Shown here: positions 8,318 to 17,309 of the stretch, one piece after another
Position numbering within the stretch: position 1 is the stretch's first letter
Layout of the letters: each line of letters starts with the position of its first letter
Assembly (NCBI GenBank): GCA_034120015.1
Contig: JAXEIF010000022.1
Span: 1-64,000, forward strand
Source: CALXOJ01 sp034120015
Lineage (GTDB): Bacteria > Spirochaetota > Spirochaetia > JAFGXN01
Direction of reading: 5' to 3'
DNA length: 64,000 nt
Notes under the pieces: generated by a model
Databases searched by the model: none
Seen by the model: the letters and a program-made list of their open reading frames with translations, nothing else
Told to the model about the DNA's origin: nothing
Program-made: the position numbers and the translations under genes

Positions 8318-8338
8318 CACGAAACGGCCGAAATAAGA

Positions 8339-8344
8339 TATAAA
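8339..8344 (+). promoter_or_regulatory. -10 box of leaderless-type aroA promoter
   Basis: TATAAA is 6 nt before the aroA ATG with only ATTCTT between and no Shine-Dalgarno. It lies back-to-back with the polA promoter. Confidence 0.5.
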
Positions 8345-8350
8345 ATTCTT

Positions 8351-9631
8351 ATGAAAAAGACGATCGTTCCCTCCGCGGTTCGGGGCGAAATAGCGATTCC
8401 CGGATCGAAGTCACATACGATACGGGCGCTGCTGATTGCGGCGATGGCCGACGGCGAATCGGTGTTGAGACAGCCGCTTTTTTCGGAAGATATCCGTGCC
8501 TGCATGGCGGTCTGTCGGGCTTTCGGTGCCGAAGTCGCCGAAGAAAACGGGACACTGCGGGTGCGCGGTGTCGGCAGGCGGTTTGAGGCGGCCGCCGGCG
8601 GCGCCGATGTGATGAACTCCGGGACAACCCTTTTTTTTGCGGCCGCCCTGGCGGCGCTGCAAAACCGCCCGTTTCGGTTAAGCGGCGATGCCTCGATTGA
8701 AAACCGCAGTGCGGCGCCGTTACTCGACGCCCTGCGGACGCTCGGAGCCGCGGTAAATTGCGAAAAAAAAGAAGGCTGTGCGCCGCTTACCGTCTGCGGA
8801 CCGCTGCGGTCGGGCAAAGTAACAATCGACTGTCCGACCAGCCAGTACCTGTCGGCGCTGCTGATCACACTGCCGTTGGCCGACGGCAATTTCGAAATCG
8901 AAACCGGCATTCTGAGAGAAAAACCGTATGTCGATATGACAAAAAAATGGCTCGATGACCGGATGATTGCCTGCAGTGCCGATGAAGAATATAAAAAAAT
9001 CTTCATTCCCGGCGGCCAAATTTACCGCCCGTTTGATGTTGCCGTTCCCGCCGATTTTTCCTCGGCCTGCTTTTTCCTGTGTGCGGCGGCGATCACCCGC
9101 AGCCGTCTCACTTTTACCAATCTGGACATGTGCGATGTTCAGGGTGACAAAGAAGTGGTTTTTCTGCTTGAAAAAATGGGCTGCCGTCTGACTTTCGAAG
9201 GAAAAAAAGTGACTGTTGAAGGAAATGCGCTGAAAGGAATTGAGATCGACATGACGGCGATTCCCGATGCGCTGCCGGTTTTGGCTGTGACCGCCTGCTA
9301 TGCCGAAGGAGAAACCCGTCTGTACAACGCGGCACACACCCGGCTTAAAGAAACCGACCGCATCCGCTGCATGACAACCGAACTGACAAAACTCGGCGCG
9401 GCTGTTACCGAATTACCGGACGGCATGGTGATTCGCGGCTGCGGCCGTCTCAAAGGCGGTGCGGTGCTGTCGTACGGAGACCACCGGATTGCGATGGCGC
9501 TGGCTGTTGCCGGTCTGGCGGCGGAGGCGCCCGTCACTGTCGAGGGCGCCGAAGCGGCGGCCGTCACCTTTCCCGACTTTTACCGGCTGCTGGCGGCCGT
9601 CAGCGAAAAGCCGCAGCCCGGACTGCTTTAA
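8351..9631 (+). CDS. aroA: 3-phosphoshikimate 1-carboxyvinyltransferase (EPSP synthase)
   Basis: A 426-residue cytoplasmic shikimate-pathway enzyme that transfers enolpyruvyl from PEP to shikimate-3-phosphate. Clear motifs are PGSKSHTIRAL (residues 18-28), NSGTTLFF, DCPTSQYLSALL, HTRLKETDRI and SYGDHRIAMAL. I took the ATG at 8351, where the conserved N-terminus MKKTIVPSAV begins; reading further upstream runs through the polA promoter and gene. The 3' end overlaps the convergent FliT-like gene by 4 nt. No other aro genes are in the window. Confidence 0.96.
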   Translation: MKKTIVPSAVRGEIAIPGSKSHTIRALLIAAMADGESVLRQPLFSEDIRACMAVCRAFGAEVAEENGTLRVRGVGRRFEAAAGGADVMNSGTTLFFAAALAALQNRPFRLSGDASIENRSAAPLLDALRTLGAAVNCEKKEGCAPLTVCGPLRSGKVTIDCPTSQYLSALLITLPLADGNFEIETGILREKPYVDMTKKWLDDRMIACSADEEYKKIFIPGGQIYRPFDVAVPADFSSACFFLCAAAITRSRLTFTNLDMCDVQGDKEVVFLLEKMGCRLTFEGKKVTVEGNALKGIEIDMTAIPDALPVLAVTACYAEGETRLYNAAHTRLKETDRIRCMTTELTKLGAAVTELPDGMVIRGCGRLKGGAVLSYGDHRIAMALAVAGLAAEAPVTVEGAEAAAVTFPDFYRLLAAVSEKPQPGLL

Positions 9632-10056
9632 ACGGAAACGTTGACAATTTGCGGCAGAGCGCCTTCGACCGGCAGCGGTGTCCGTTTGCGCGGTACGGAA
9701 AAAACCAGCCGCGGCCGCTTTTGTGTTTTGCGCTTTTCCAACGCATTTTGGTTGTCGATATTGTTGCGGATGGCCGCCTCTTTCAGCGTTTCCAGCTCCG
9801 ACTGCCGCTCGAGAATTTCGTGCGATTCGGGAAGTTCCTTCAGTTTTAAATCGTAAATATGATTTTCGATAATTTTTGACAGACGCACGATTTTCGACAA
9901 AATCCGCTGCTCGACGTCGAGATGGATTTTCAGATCATCGTAATGTTCCTGTTCCAGATCGAATCGTTCCAGTTCCTGAACCCGCAGATATTCGAGAAAA
10001 TATTCTTTCTGACGTTCCTGCTGTGACGTTATTAAAGCAATCAGTTTGTTATTCAT
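9628..10056 (-). CDS. FliT/FlgN-like putative flagellar chaperone
   Basis: A 142-residue, highly charged helical protein with a long predicted coiled coil (about residues 10-100, rich in Glu, Lys, Gln and Leu) and a basic Pro-rich tail (RPRLVFSVPRKRTPLP). I do not recognise it by sequence. It begins 1 nt after the fliS stop, and in many bacteria the gene after fliS is fliT, a small helical export chaperone. The assignment therefore rests on context and size. The ATG at 10056 was preferred over an upstream start inside fliS. Confidence 0.5.
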   Translation of the reverse strand: MNNKLIALITSQQERQKEYFLEYLRVQELERFDLEQEHYDDLKIHLDVEQRILSKIVRLSKIIENHIYDLKLKELPESHEILERQSELETLKEAAIRNNIDNQNALEKRKTQKRPRLVFSVPRKRTPLPVEGALPQIVNVSV

Positions 10057-10057
10057 A

Positions 10058-10483
10058 TTATCCGTTGACGCTGAAACCTTCGTAACGGTCACCCGGACGG
10101 GAAACCGTTTCGGAAGCAATTACTTTCCAGGCGCGCCGTAAATCTTCCAGCATTTCGATGATATTCGGAATCGAACCGATCTTTTTACCGACATTGGCGG
10201 CAATAATTTCGCTGTTAAAAAAGCAGTAGAGATTAAAAAGATGGGTTGCCACTTCACCGCCCTGCGTAAAATCGAGAGAGGCACTCAATTCCGTAATGAT
10301 GTTTGATGCTTTGTTAAACGCATTGTTAACCACATCCAGTTTCGGCTTCTCCGTATTTAATTCGCCGACAGCCGTTTCCAAATTCCGAATAGCTCCGTCG
10401 TACAGCATCACAATCAGTTCGCTTTGACTGGCTGTTTTGATACGGTTTTGATGATAAGTGTTTTGGGGAGAAAAACCGGTCAT
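10058..10483 (-). CDS. fliS: Flagellar export chaperone FliS
   Basis: A 141-residue cytoplasmic chaperone that binds the C-terminus of flagellin and prevents its premature polymerisation. The N-terminal YHQNRIKTASQSELIVMLYD block and the later NIITELSASLDFTQGGEVA and LFNLYCFFNSEI segments are typical, and the length is normal. The ATG at 10483 has a strong AAAGGAG site 6 nt upstream. It forms a two-gene unit with the FliT-like gene. No flagellin gene lies nearby. Confidence 0.93.
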   Translation of the reverse strand: MTGFSPQNTYHQNRIKTASQSELIVMLYDGAIRNLETAVGELNTEKPKLDVVNNAFNKASNIITELSASLDFTQGGEVATHLFNLYCFFNSEIIAANVGKKIGSIPNIIEMLEDLRRAWKVIASETVSRPGDRYEGFSVNG

Positions 10484-10601
10484 GAGTGCTCCTTTTGAAA
10501 TCCGATATAAAAATATCGTTACAAAAGGCCGATAATTTAACAGGAAAAAATCTTTTTTGCGAACTTTTTTTTTTTTGCTACACAAATGTGATCTTTCGTG
10601 G

Positions 10602-10607
10602 TATAAT
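10602..10607 (+). promoter_or_regulatory. Extended -10 promoter element
   Basis: TGGTATAAT is a consensus extended -10. An ATG follows only 4 nt later at 10612, but its frame stops at 10722. It likely serves the gene at 10640-11257. Confidence 0.5.
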
Positions 10608-10639
10608 TATAATGAAGAAAAAGGAGTATTCGGGAAAAT

Positions 10640-11257
10640 TTGCGGAGGAGTTGCGGATTCGGCAGAAAAGAAAGACGGGCAGAGAACAAACGGGTCATCG
10701 CCCGATTGCAATCTCTTATTGACGAAATGGAAAAAAACCGGTCTTCTTCAGGTGACGGGTGGAAAAATATGACCCTCGGAAAAGAAATGGTTTTTGTTAT
10801 GAAAGATTTTCCCGGTGCGCTGTCGGGAGGATGGAGAAATCGTGCCCGAAAGGCGTTTTTTTTGGAAAAAATGCCGGATCTGATAGGCGAATGCTATGAA
10901 ACGGATGTTCCCCGTTTTTGTCTTCGTGTGAGAGAATACATACAATGTTTGAACAGATGGAACAGAAAGAACAGACGGAAAATGATAAAATTACGGGATT
11001 ATTTGGATCCGGAGTTATCAGTCAGTGCATATTGTAAAAAGTACGATTTGGATTTATTTGACCCTGTCGAGCGGACGGAAAAGTGGGAAGCCTGTATTGA
11101 AGAGGTGGAACGGATATGTGCCGAACAGTTGAAAGATTATCCCAAAGGTTTTGGGTTTTGTCACGAATACTGGTGCGTGAAGGAAGATGTTTTGCGGAAG
11201 TGCGGAATCGAATGGAAAAGTCCCTCGGAGATGAATCTCGGAATTAGATATGATTAA
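10640..11257 (+). CDS. Hypothetical protein, start uncertain, possibly frameshifted
   Basis: Up to 205 residues from a TTG, charged and cytoplasmic-looking, rich in Arg, Lys, Glu and Cys, with conserved-looking phrases such as LRDYLDPELSVSAYC and GFCHEYWCVKEDVLR. I recognise no family. The start is unclear: AAGGAG lies 13 nt before TTG 10640, in-frame ATGs occur at 10727 and 10769, and a well-placed ATG at 10612 opens in another frame (MKKKEYSGKFAEELRIRQKR) that dies at 10722. A single-base change near 10665-10680 would fuse that start to the main frame. The end overlaps the preceding bases of the next gene's leader, so it may be cotranscribed with the large lipoprotein. Confidence 0.55.
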   Translation: MRRSCGFGRKERRAENKRVIARLQSLIDEMEKNRSSSGDGWKNMTLGKEMVFVMKDFPGALSGGWRNRARKAFFLEKMPDLIGECYETDVPRFCLRVREYIQCLNRWNRKNRRKMIKLRDYLDPELSVSAYCKKYDLDLFDPVERTEKWEACIEEVERICAEQLKDYPKGFGFCHEYWCVKEDVLRKCGIEWKSPSEMNLGIRYD

Positions 11258-11282
11258 GAAAAACGGAAAGAAGGAGAGAGAT

Positions 11283-14200
11283 ATGCTTGGGGCATTAATC
11301 AGGAACGCAAAAGGACGATACGATTCGACGGAGAGTCGGATGGACGGCGGAGTGTCAACGGTTATTAACCGGAAACGTTGCGCGGGTTCGGTATCGATAT
11401 TTCGTCCGATAATCAAAAATTTTACGCTCATTTCTTTGATTGCATTCTCTCTTTTTTCCTGTAACTTCGGAAAAGGAAAAATTTCCGTGGAAATCAACTG
11501 GCCGGAAAAAACTCTGGTTAATCCTTCGCTTTCGGTGACGGCCCAGTCGGCCGGCGGACAGGCGGAAGAATATACAAATAAAGACGGAAAAGAGCTGGTG
11601 ATTTCACAGATTGAGGCCGGGAATTATTCTCTGATTATCCGACTGAAAGACGGAGAGACGGTCGTTTGGGAAAAGACTGTCTCCTGTGTTGTCGACGGAG
11701 CAATCACAACCAAGATCCGATATACGATTACGGAAGCCGATTTTACCGATTTTGCATTGTACAGACCCGAGATTATTGTCACCGAACTGGGAGGTGATCG
11801 TTATAAAATTGAAATTCTTTCTGTCAATTATAAAGGTGATATCTGTTATACCGTTTCGCAGCCGGCTGAGGATCCGACGGCTGCTTCCCCGAAATATACG
11901 ACACCTTTCGAAATCGATTATACAGCCGAACAGGGAAAAGTTCTGACGGCACGTGTTTTTTACAAAGATTTCGATCCGTCGGAACCGGCCGTTCTTTATT
12001 TGACAAAAGTCGGGACTCCGGCTGTACAGGATACGACGGCTCACCGGCTGAACGATAAGCTGACTTTCAGTGTAACCTCTTCCGATACGCAGGCCAAATA
12101 CTATTACACGCTGGACGGAACCGTCCCGAATGCGGTTTCTTCGCAAACCAACGGTGTCATTGAATTGACAAAACCGGCAATCATTACCGTAAAAGGATTC
12201 AAAGAAAATTATCTGATGTCCGATTCCGTCGTTCATCCGGTCGAACGGCTGCCGAAACCGGTTTTCGGTGCCGTTACCGAAAATCCGGACGGAACGACTT
12301 ATACGGTCATTATCGATTACGGCAACGAAGCGGAAGCGATGTTTCTGACAAAAGACAGAAATCCCGTAACACCGGAAAACTGTCCTGCCGATACGGCTAT
12401 CGATTTGACGGGAAATCCGCAATATACCGTTTCCGATTTAACACCGGAACAGACACTCAAAACGCGCTCGGTCGCCGTCAACTTCTTCGCTTCGGAAGAA
12501 GCGGTGCTTGAATCGAGAGCGGCCGAAAAGCCGGTCATTACCGATGCCCGTGCCGGAAAAGCAACGTGGGCCGATCCTCTGGCGGTGGTCTTTACCTCTC
12601 CCGAACCGGGGGCGATACTCCGATACACCTTTGACGGAAGCAATCCGACCGAAAAGTCGCCTGCATCAGAGAGCGGCGTTGCGGTTTCCGTGCCTGTTCC
12701 GACGGCCGGAAGCGAAACGGAAGTGATTGTTCGATCTTATGTCAGCGGAAAATACCCGTCGTCGCCGGTTTCCGTTAAGACAGTCAAAGCAACGGCACCG
12801 CAAGCCGTTTCTTTGAGTTATTGGAATCAGGTTAATATTACAGATTCTTCGGGAATCGATGAGACTGAAAAAAAGACAAGACGTTTGTTTTTTCGTGTCA
12901 AAGATTCACAAGCATGGCTGCCGTCGGATGGTGACACCTACTTGGATCATGTGACGGTGAAAACGACCGTTGAAGCGGTCGGCGGTTCCGAGTTTTATTT
13001 TCCGTCGTCCTCGATAGAAAAAACTTTTGATATTTTAGCAAAGCCGACTGTTGCAGATGTCCGGGCGACAACCCCCGATCCCACAAAGGGAGCGGCTTAT
13101 CTGGATCCGCTTCGGGTTGCGCTCTCGTCGAACGGAGAGGCGGCGGATGCCGTTAAATATTATTACACGGTCGACGATACCGATCCGACGCGGACATCTT
13201 CGACGGAAGCCGCCGATCCGGGGGCTGTTCCTGTCGGTAAAACGGAAACGTTGAAAGCCGTTGCCACCGGTTTAAACCGGTTGACTTCGGAAGTTTCCGA
13301 TCCGGTTGACGGAACGCCGTTGAATCCGCCGAAACTGAGTGTCGACGATACCGGTGTTGTGACAATCGCCGCCGCCGATGCCGATCAGAGCGTTACGGAC
13401 ATTGTTTTCTATTACAGAATCGACGAAGATAAATCTTTTACTTCGACAGATTCGGGAACCCTATATGACAGCAGCAATCCTCCTCAGTTAACATCCGTTC
13501 AAAAACTGTATGCGGTTTCGGGTGCACCTTTGCGGAATCCCTCGGCGGTTCGCCAATTGTCAGCTGATAAAGCGGAAATAGCGGTACAGGATGCCCGGGG
13601 CGGCAATTATTATAAACCGCTTTCGGTGACTTTCGACGGTGTCAATCCCGGGGAATCGGTTACGGTTACGGACGGCACCGGAACGATGACTTGGGCGGCA
13701 GGAGCTCCTCCGTTGGATATTTCTTCGATGAAAGCCGCAATTAAGTATGTGTTGGTTTCCGATTCCCGTTACTCGGATGAAAAATCTTTCGATCCGACAG
13801 GATTAGCCGCACCCGCTATTACACTCGAGGGCGGAAAAATCAAGATGACGCATGTCGATACCGGACTTGCTATTTGGTATGCGGTCGGCGAATCGACGGC
13901 AACGGCAGTCAATGTCGAAGTGTATACAACACCGTTTACTCCGAGCGGAGCCGATAAAATTTACGGAGCTGCCGGAGCGGAGTTGAAACATCCGGCCGAA
14001 ACGGAATTCACGCCGACCCTTCCGAAAGCGGAAACTCCGAGCGTGACGGACAGTCGAACCTCAACAGCAGACTATCTGAAACCGGCATTCACGGATAATC
14101 CGAAATCATTTGATTTAATCATTCAAACGCCGACGGACGGATCGACCGTTTATGTCACTCCTCCCGGCGGAAAAGAGGAGCCGGTTGCGGCCGGTAAGGT

Positions 14201-15062
14201 GACGGCTGACAAGGAAGGAACATACAGGTTTAGCGCCAAAGGAACGGGTCTGCTCGATTCCGATCCTCTTGAGATAGAAGTGAAACAATTGAATAAACCG
14301 GTTATGAATTTTACAGACGGAAAAGTGACTCTGATATCCGACGGAAATACGATTTTGTATAATCACGGAACGGATCCCGTAGCCGATGTGACAGCCGGTG
14401 CAACCGAATACGTCGGACCTTTCGATGCCGTCGGAGGAGAGATTGTTAAGGCCGTTGCGGTCGGAGAGTTCTGTTTTGCTTCCGAACAGATGACGGAGAC
14501 GATTCCCAATAATGAACCGCTGTCGATTTGGTTTGAAAGAGGCGGGAAACCGATTAACAGTCAGTATCTTTCCGAAGCCATTGATGTGACGATTTGCGTT
14601 CCGGCCGAATATGAGACGACCCGGACAATCCGGTATGCGCTGAAAACCAAAAACGAACCGGCTCCGGGCGAGGCGGAATATGTGCCGTATACAGTCGGAA
14701 CACCGATTTCGATCGACGCCAGCAGCGATTTGTATGCTCAGGTTTTGGATACGACAGGAACGTCTGTCGAACAGAGCGCCACGCTAAAAATCAGACTTCA
14801 GTGTCCGCATCCGAATCCGATACTCGAAGTCAATGACGATAAAACAGGATATCTCCTCTCATTTACATCCCTCAATGATCCGCAATTTGAGATTAAGGTA
14901 TCAATAAACGGCACGGGTGAGATAACTTATGACGAAACACCGATTGCCATAAATTCCGGAAATACGTACAGTGCCAAAACTTCGAGAGCCGGATGGGAAG
15001 ATTCCGGTACTGTCGGCGGAACCGTTCCCGAAATTCTGAAAAAAAAGGGGTTGAATAACTGA
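11283..15062 (+). CDS. Large lipoprotein with chitobiase C-terminal-type repeats
   Basis: A 1,259-residue exported lipoprotein. The ATG at 11283 has AAGGAG 6 nt upstream; a second in-frame ATG at 11340 would give a more normal signal peptide. The hydrophobic segment FTLISLIAFSLFSC ends in a lipobox with Cys at about 60. The mature part is a string of beta-sandwich modules resembling the chitobiase/beta-hexosaminidase C-terminal domain, marked by KYYYTLDGTVPNAVSS, LRYTFDGSNPTEKSP and KYYYTVDDTDPTRTSS. No catalytic domain is seen, so it is probably a surface or periplasmic scaffold or binding protein. Its stop shares bases with the next start (TGATG), so the pair is translationally coupled. Confidence 0.8.
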   Translation: MLGALIRNAKGRYDSTESRMDGGVSTVINRKRCAGSVSIFRPIIKNFTLISLIAFSLFSCNFGKGKISVEINWPEKTLVNPSLSVTAQSAGGQAEEYTNKDGKELVISQIEAGNYSLIIRLKDGETVVWEKTVSCVVDGAITTKIRYTITEADFTDFALYRPEIIVTELGGDRYKIEILSVNYKGDICYTVSQPAEDPTAASPKYTTPFEIDYTAEQGKVLTARVFYKDFDPSEPAVLYLTKVGTPAVQDTTAHRLNDKLTFSVTSSDTQAKYYYTLDGTVPNAVSSQTNGVIELTKPAIITVKGFKENYLMSDSVVHPVERLPKPVFGAVTENPDGTTYTVIIDYGNEAEAMFLTKDRNPVTPENCPADTAIDLTGNPQYTVSDLTPEQTLKTRSVAVNFFASEEAVLESRAAEKPVITDARAGKATWADPLAVVFTSPEPGAILRYTFDGSNPTEKSPASESGVAVSVPVPTAGSETEVIVRSYVSGKYPSSPVSVKTVKATAPQAVSLSYWNQVNITDSSGIDETEKKTRRLFFRVKDSQAWLPSDGDTYLDHVTVKTTVEAVGGSEFYFPSSSIEKTFDILAKPTVADVRATTPDPTKGAAYLDPLRVALSSNGEAADAVKYYYTVDDTDPTRTSSTEAADPGAVPVGKTETLKAVATGLNRLTSEVSDPVDGTPLNPPKLSVDDTGVVTIAAADADQSVTDIVFYYRIDEDKSFTSTDSGTLYDSSNPPQLTSVQKLYAVSGAPLRNPSAVRQLSADKAEIAVQDARGGNYYKPLSVTFDGVNPGESVTVTDGTGTMTWAAGAPPLDISSMKAAIKYVLVSDSRYSDEKSFDPTGLAAPAITLEGGKIKMTHVDTGLAIWYAVGESTATAVNVEVYTTPFTPSGADKIYGAAGAELKHPAETEFTPTLPKAETPSVTDSRTSTADYLKPAFTDNPKSFDLIIQTPTDGSTVYVTPPGGKEEPVAAGKVTADKEGTYRFSAKGTGLLDSDPLEIEVKQLNKPVMNFTDGKVTLISDGNTILYNHGTDPVADVTAGATEYVGPFDAVGGEIVKAVAVGEFCFASEQMTETIPNNEPLSIWFERGGKPINSQYLSEAIDVTICVPAEYETTRTIRYALKTKNEPAPGEAEYVPYTVGTPISIDASSDLYAQVLDTTGTSVEQSATLKIRLQCPHPNPILEVNDDKTGYLLSFTSLNDPQFEIKVSINGTGEITYDETPIAINSGNTYSAKTSRAGWEDSGTVGGTVPEILKKKGLNN

Positions 15063-17209
15063 TGCGGCGAAAGATTTTACTCTGCCTTTTTCTGATACTG
15101 TCGGCATCGTTCGGATTTTCACAGGAAGCGGATGCAAAAAAATTCGAAAACCCGTTTGCGGAGGGATCAACACCGTGGATTTATCTGCTCGGACCCGATT
15201 TGACATCGAATTTTATGCCGATCGGACACGGTTCTGTTCTGTCCTCACTGATGAATCCGTCGCTGGCGGTTCTGAACACTTCCCGCACGTACGAAGGTAA
15301 TTTTATGCTTTTTCCGGGTGAAGGCGGTTCGATTCTGGTGCCGGAAGATGTCGAACCGTTCAAAGAACTGTTCGGCTTTTCGGTCAACGGCGGTGCGTCG
15401 ATTCCGACCGAATTCGGTGTATTTAATGCCTCGGCGCATTTCCTTTACAGTCATGCCCGCAGCCTGACAATCCGGCCGATGTTCGGGTTCTCGTTTGCCT
15501 ATGCCGATGTCATTCCGGGAACACCGGTCGCTGTCGGCGGCGGAATGAAGGCTTTCTTTTCGAAGAATCTCTCCGATAAAACAGATTATGCCGTTTTGGG
15601 TGATTTCGGAGTTACCGCATTAATCGAATCGGAATATGTCGAAGATTTTTATGTAGCGGCATCACTGATTAATATGGGATACGGATCGCTTATCAGGAAA
15701 GATGCGGAACAAAGTTTTATGCCGCCTTTCGATTTAAACTTCGGACTTTCGTTTTCTTATTTTCGGGAAGAAAATGTCGATTTGAAATTTGCGCTCAATG
15801 TTTTTGCGCCGACTTTTCTGAATGTTCTGGTGACGCCGGAATTCGATTTTTATTTTTTGAATTTATTCGGATTTAGGGTTGCGGCTACTGCGGATTGTCT
15901 GGCACTGGCGGGAAAAGCCTCTTATTCCGAAACAAACCGTTACGGCGCACTGCTGCCTTCCGTCGGCATTTATTTCAGGCCGGTCAGGACAGGAAACGTA
16001 ACCGGAACCGCCGTTTTAAGCGGGCGTGCCGTTTCCAAACAGGTGGGGGTTGTCGGCGGCGGTTTCAGCGTTACGGAAGGTCCCGAATACGAAGGGTTGA
16101 CACTGCAGCATGAAACGGAATCTGTTGTTGAGGAGAAAGAACCTCAGCTTATTAAGGCGAATTTCTATATTGATGAGACGGAAATGCTGCGACGTAAAAT
16201 GACAGCAAATTACGAACCGATACCGGCATTAACGGCTGTCAAAACTGTGCATTCGATTGTGATTCCCGATTCCGGTTGTGAGCTGGAAAATCTTTCCGTT
16301 CCACTTTATGTAGAAGATTACAGTGATCTCGTAACAGCCTTTTTGGTTTTATCTGCGCTTGATTCGACTGAGGAGCTGACTTCCGTTCCCATTAATTTGA
16401 AAGGGTTAAAACCGGTTGATTATAAACCGGGATGGAAGTATGCGGAAATTCTCTGGAAATCATCGGACCGCTTTTTGCTGTCCGGATTTTATTCGGCTCA
16501 GGTAAAAGGTCTTAGAAAAAACGGAGCACCGGCCGAAAGCAACAAAGTTGTTTTTTATCTTGATCCGACATTGGGATTTATCAAGATTTTCTTTGATTCC
16601 GTTTATGAGACGGTTTTGCAGCCGAATAAAGCGGGGAAAAACCGGACAATGGAATTAAGGCAGATCGGATCGCATTCGGATAAATGGGAATACGAAATTG
16701 AAAACGAGTTTTTCCCGGATGCTTATAAAGGAATATACGAAAATGCAAGACCGAAAACGTTGATTTGGAACGGGAAAAATGCGGAAAACTTTTTGCTTCC
16801 CGACGGAATTTACCGTTATACCATTCGAACGGTCACTCCGCGGGGATATAAGCTGGAAGCACAGTATAACAACATTATAATCGAAAACAATTTTCGTGAA
16901 ATGGCATTGGTATTCTGGAACAGCACCTATTCGAAGCGAAGTCCGTCGTTTCAAATACAGGCAGAGCTGATAAATACTTCACCGAGACCGTTAAAATGGA
17001 TGTTTGTCGATGTTATTGATGAATATTTGAGGACATATTATCATGCGAAGGAGGAGGAAGCTCTAAAAACTGGCATGATTTTCTTTAACGGCAAAGATAA
17101 CAGCGGTAAAGATTTGGCACCGGGACATTACCGTCTGCGGGCTGTCATTTCCGATGATCAGGGAAATATTAAAACGGTTATTTCGGATCCGTTCCTTGTT
17201 GTCGAATAG
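15062..17209 (+). CDS. Exported barrel-like protein with FlgD-type Ig C-terminus
   Basis: A 715-residue protein with a signal peptide (about 1-20, LLCLFLILSASFGFS). Residues 30 to about 320 are rich in alternating aromatic/Gly beta strands (NASAHFLYSHARSL, RPMFGFSFAYADV, DLNFGLSFSYF), like outer-membrane proteins of the PorV/UPF0164/FadL-like type known in treponemes. The C-terminal part has FlgD-like Ig modules (LLPDGIYRYTIRTVTP and NGKDNSGKDLAPGHYRL). It is coupled to the large lipoprotein upstream, so the two probably act together at the outer membrane. Family placement is by pattern only. Confidence 0.65.
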   Translation: MRRKILLCLFLILSASFGFSQEADAKKFENPFAEGSTPWIYLLGPDLTSNFMPIGHGSVLSSLMNPSLAVLNTSRTYEGNFMLFPGEGGSILVPEDVEPFKELFGFSVNGGASIPTEFGVFNASAHFLYSHARSLTIRPMFGFSFAYADVIPGTPVAVGGGMKAFFSKNLSDKTDYAVLGDFGVTALIESEYVEDFYVAASLINMGYGSLIRKDAEQSFMPPFDLNFGLSFSYFREENVDLKFALNVFAPTFLNVLVTPEFDFYFLNLFGFRVAATADCLALAGKASYSETNRYGALLPSVGIYFRPVRTGNVTGTAVLSGRAVSKQVGVVGGGFSVTEGPEYEGLTLQHETESVVEEKEPQLIKANFYIDETEMLRRKMTANYEPIPALTAVKTVHSIVIPDSGCELENLSVPLYVEDYSDLVTAFLVLSALDSTEELTSVPINLKGLKPVDYKPGWKYAEILWKSSDRFLLSGFYSAQVKGLRKNGAPAESNKVVFYLDPTLGFIKIFFDSVYETVLQPNKAGKNRTMELRQIGSHSDKWEYEIENEFFPDAYKGIYENARPKTLIWNGKNAENFLLPDGIYRYTIRTVTPRGYKLEAQYNNIIIENNFREMALVFWNSTYSKRSPSFQIQAELINTSPRPLKWMFVDVIDEYLRTYYHAKEEEALKTGMIFFNGKDNSGKDLAPGHYRLRAVISDDQGNIKTVISDPFLVVE

Positions 17210-17242
17210 CGGTGCGGTTTTCAGGCGGATCAAAGGTTTGAC

Positions 17243-17275
17243 AAAAAACCCCTTCCGTACAGGAAGGGGTTTTTT
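17243..17275. terminator. Bidirectional Rho-independent terminator
   Basis: ACCCCTTCC and GGAAGGGGT form a perfect 9-bp stem flanked by AAAAAA and TTTTTT. It lies between convergent genes and can end both. Confidence 0.93.
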
Positions 17276-17309
17276 CGGGCGCTTTTAAATCCGGACGCCG
17301 GAGGACGGA

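Noticed and set aside
8411..9337. Minus-strand frames opposite aroA
   Set aside because: aroA motifs are complete on the plus strand; these frames look like antisense noise.
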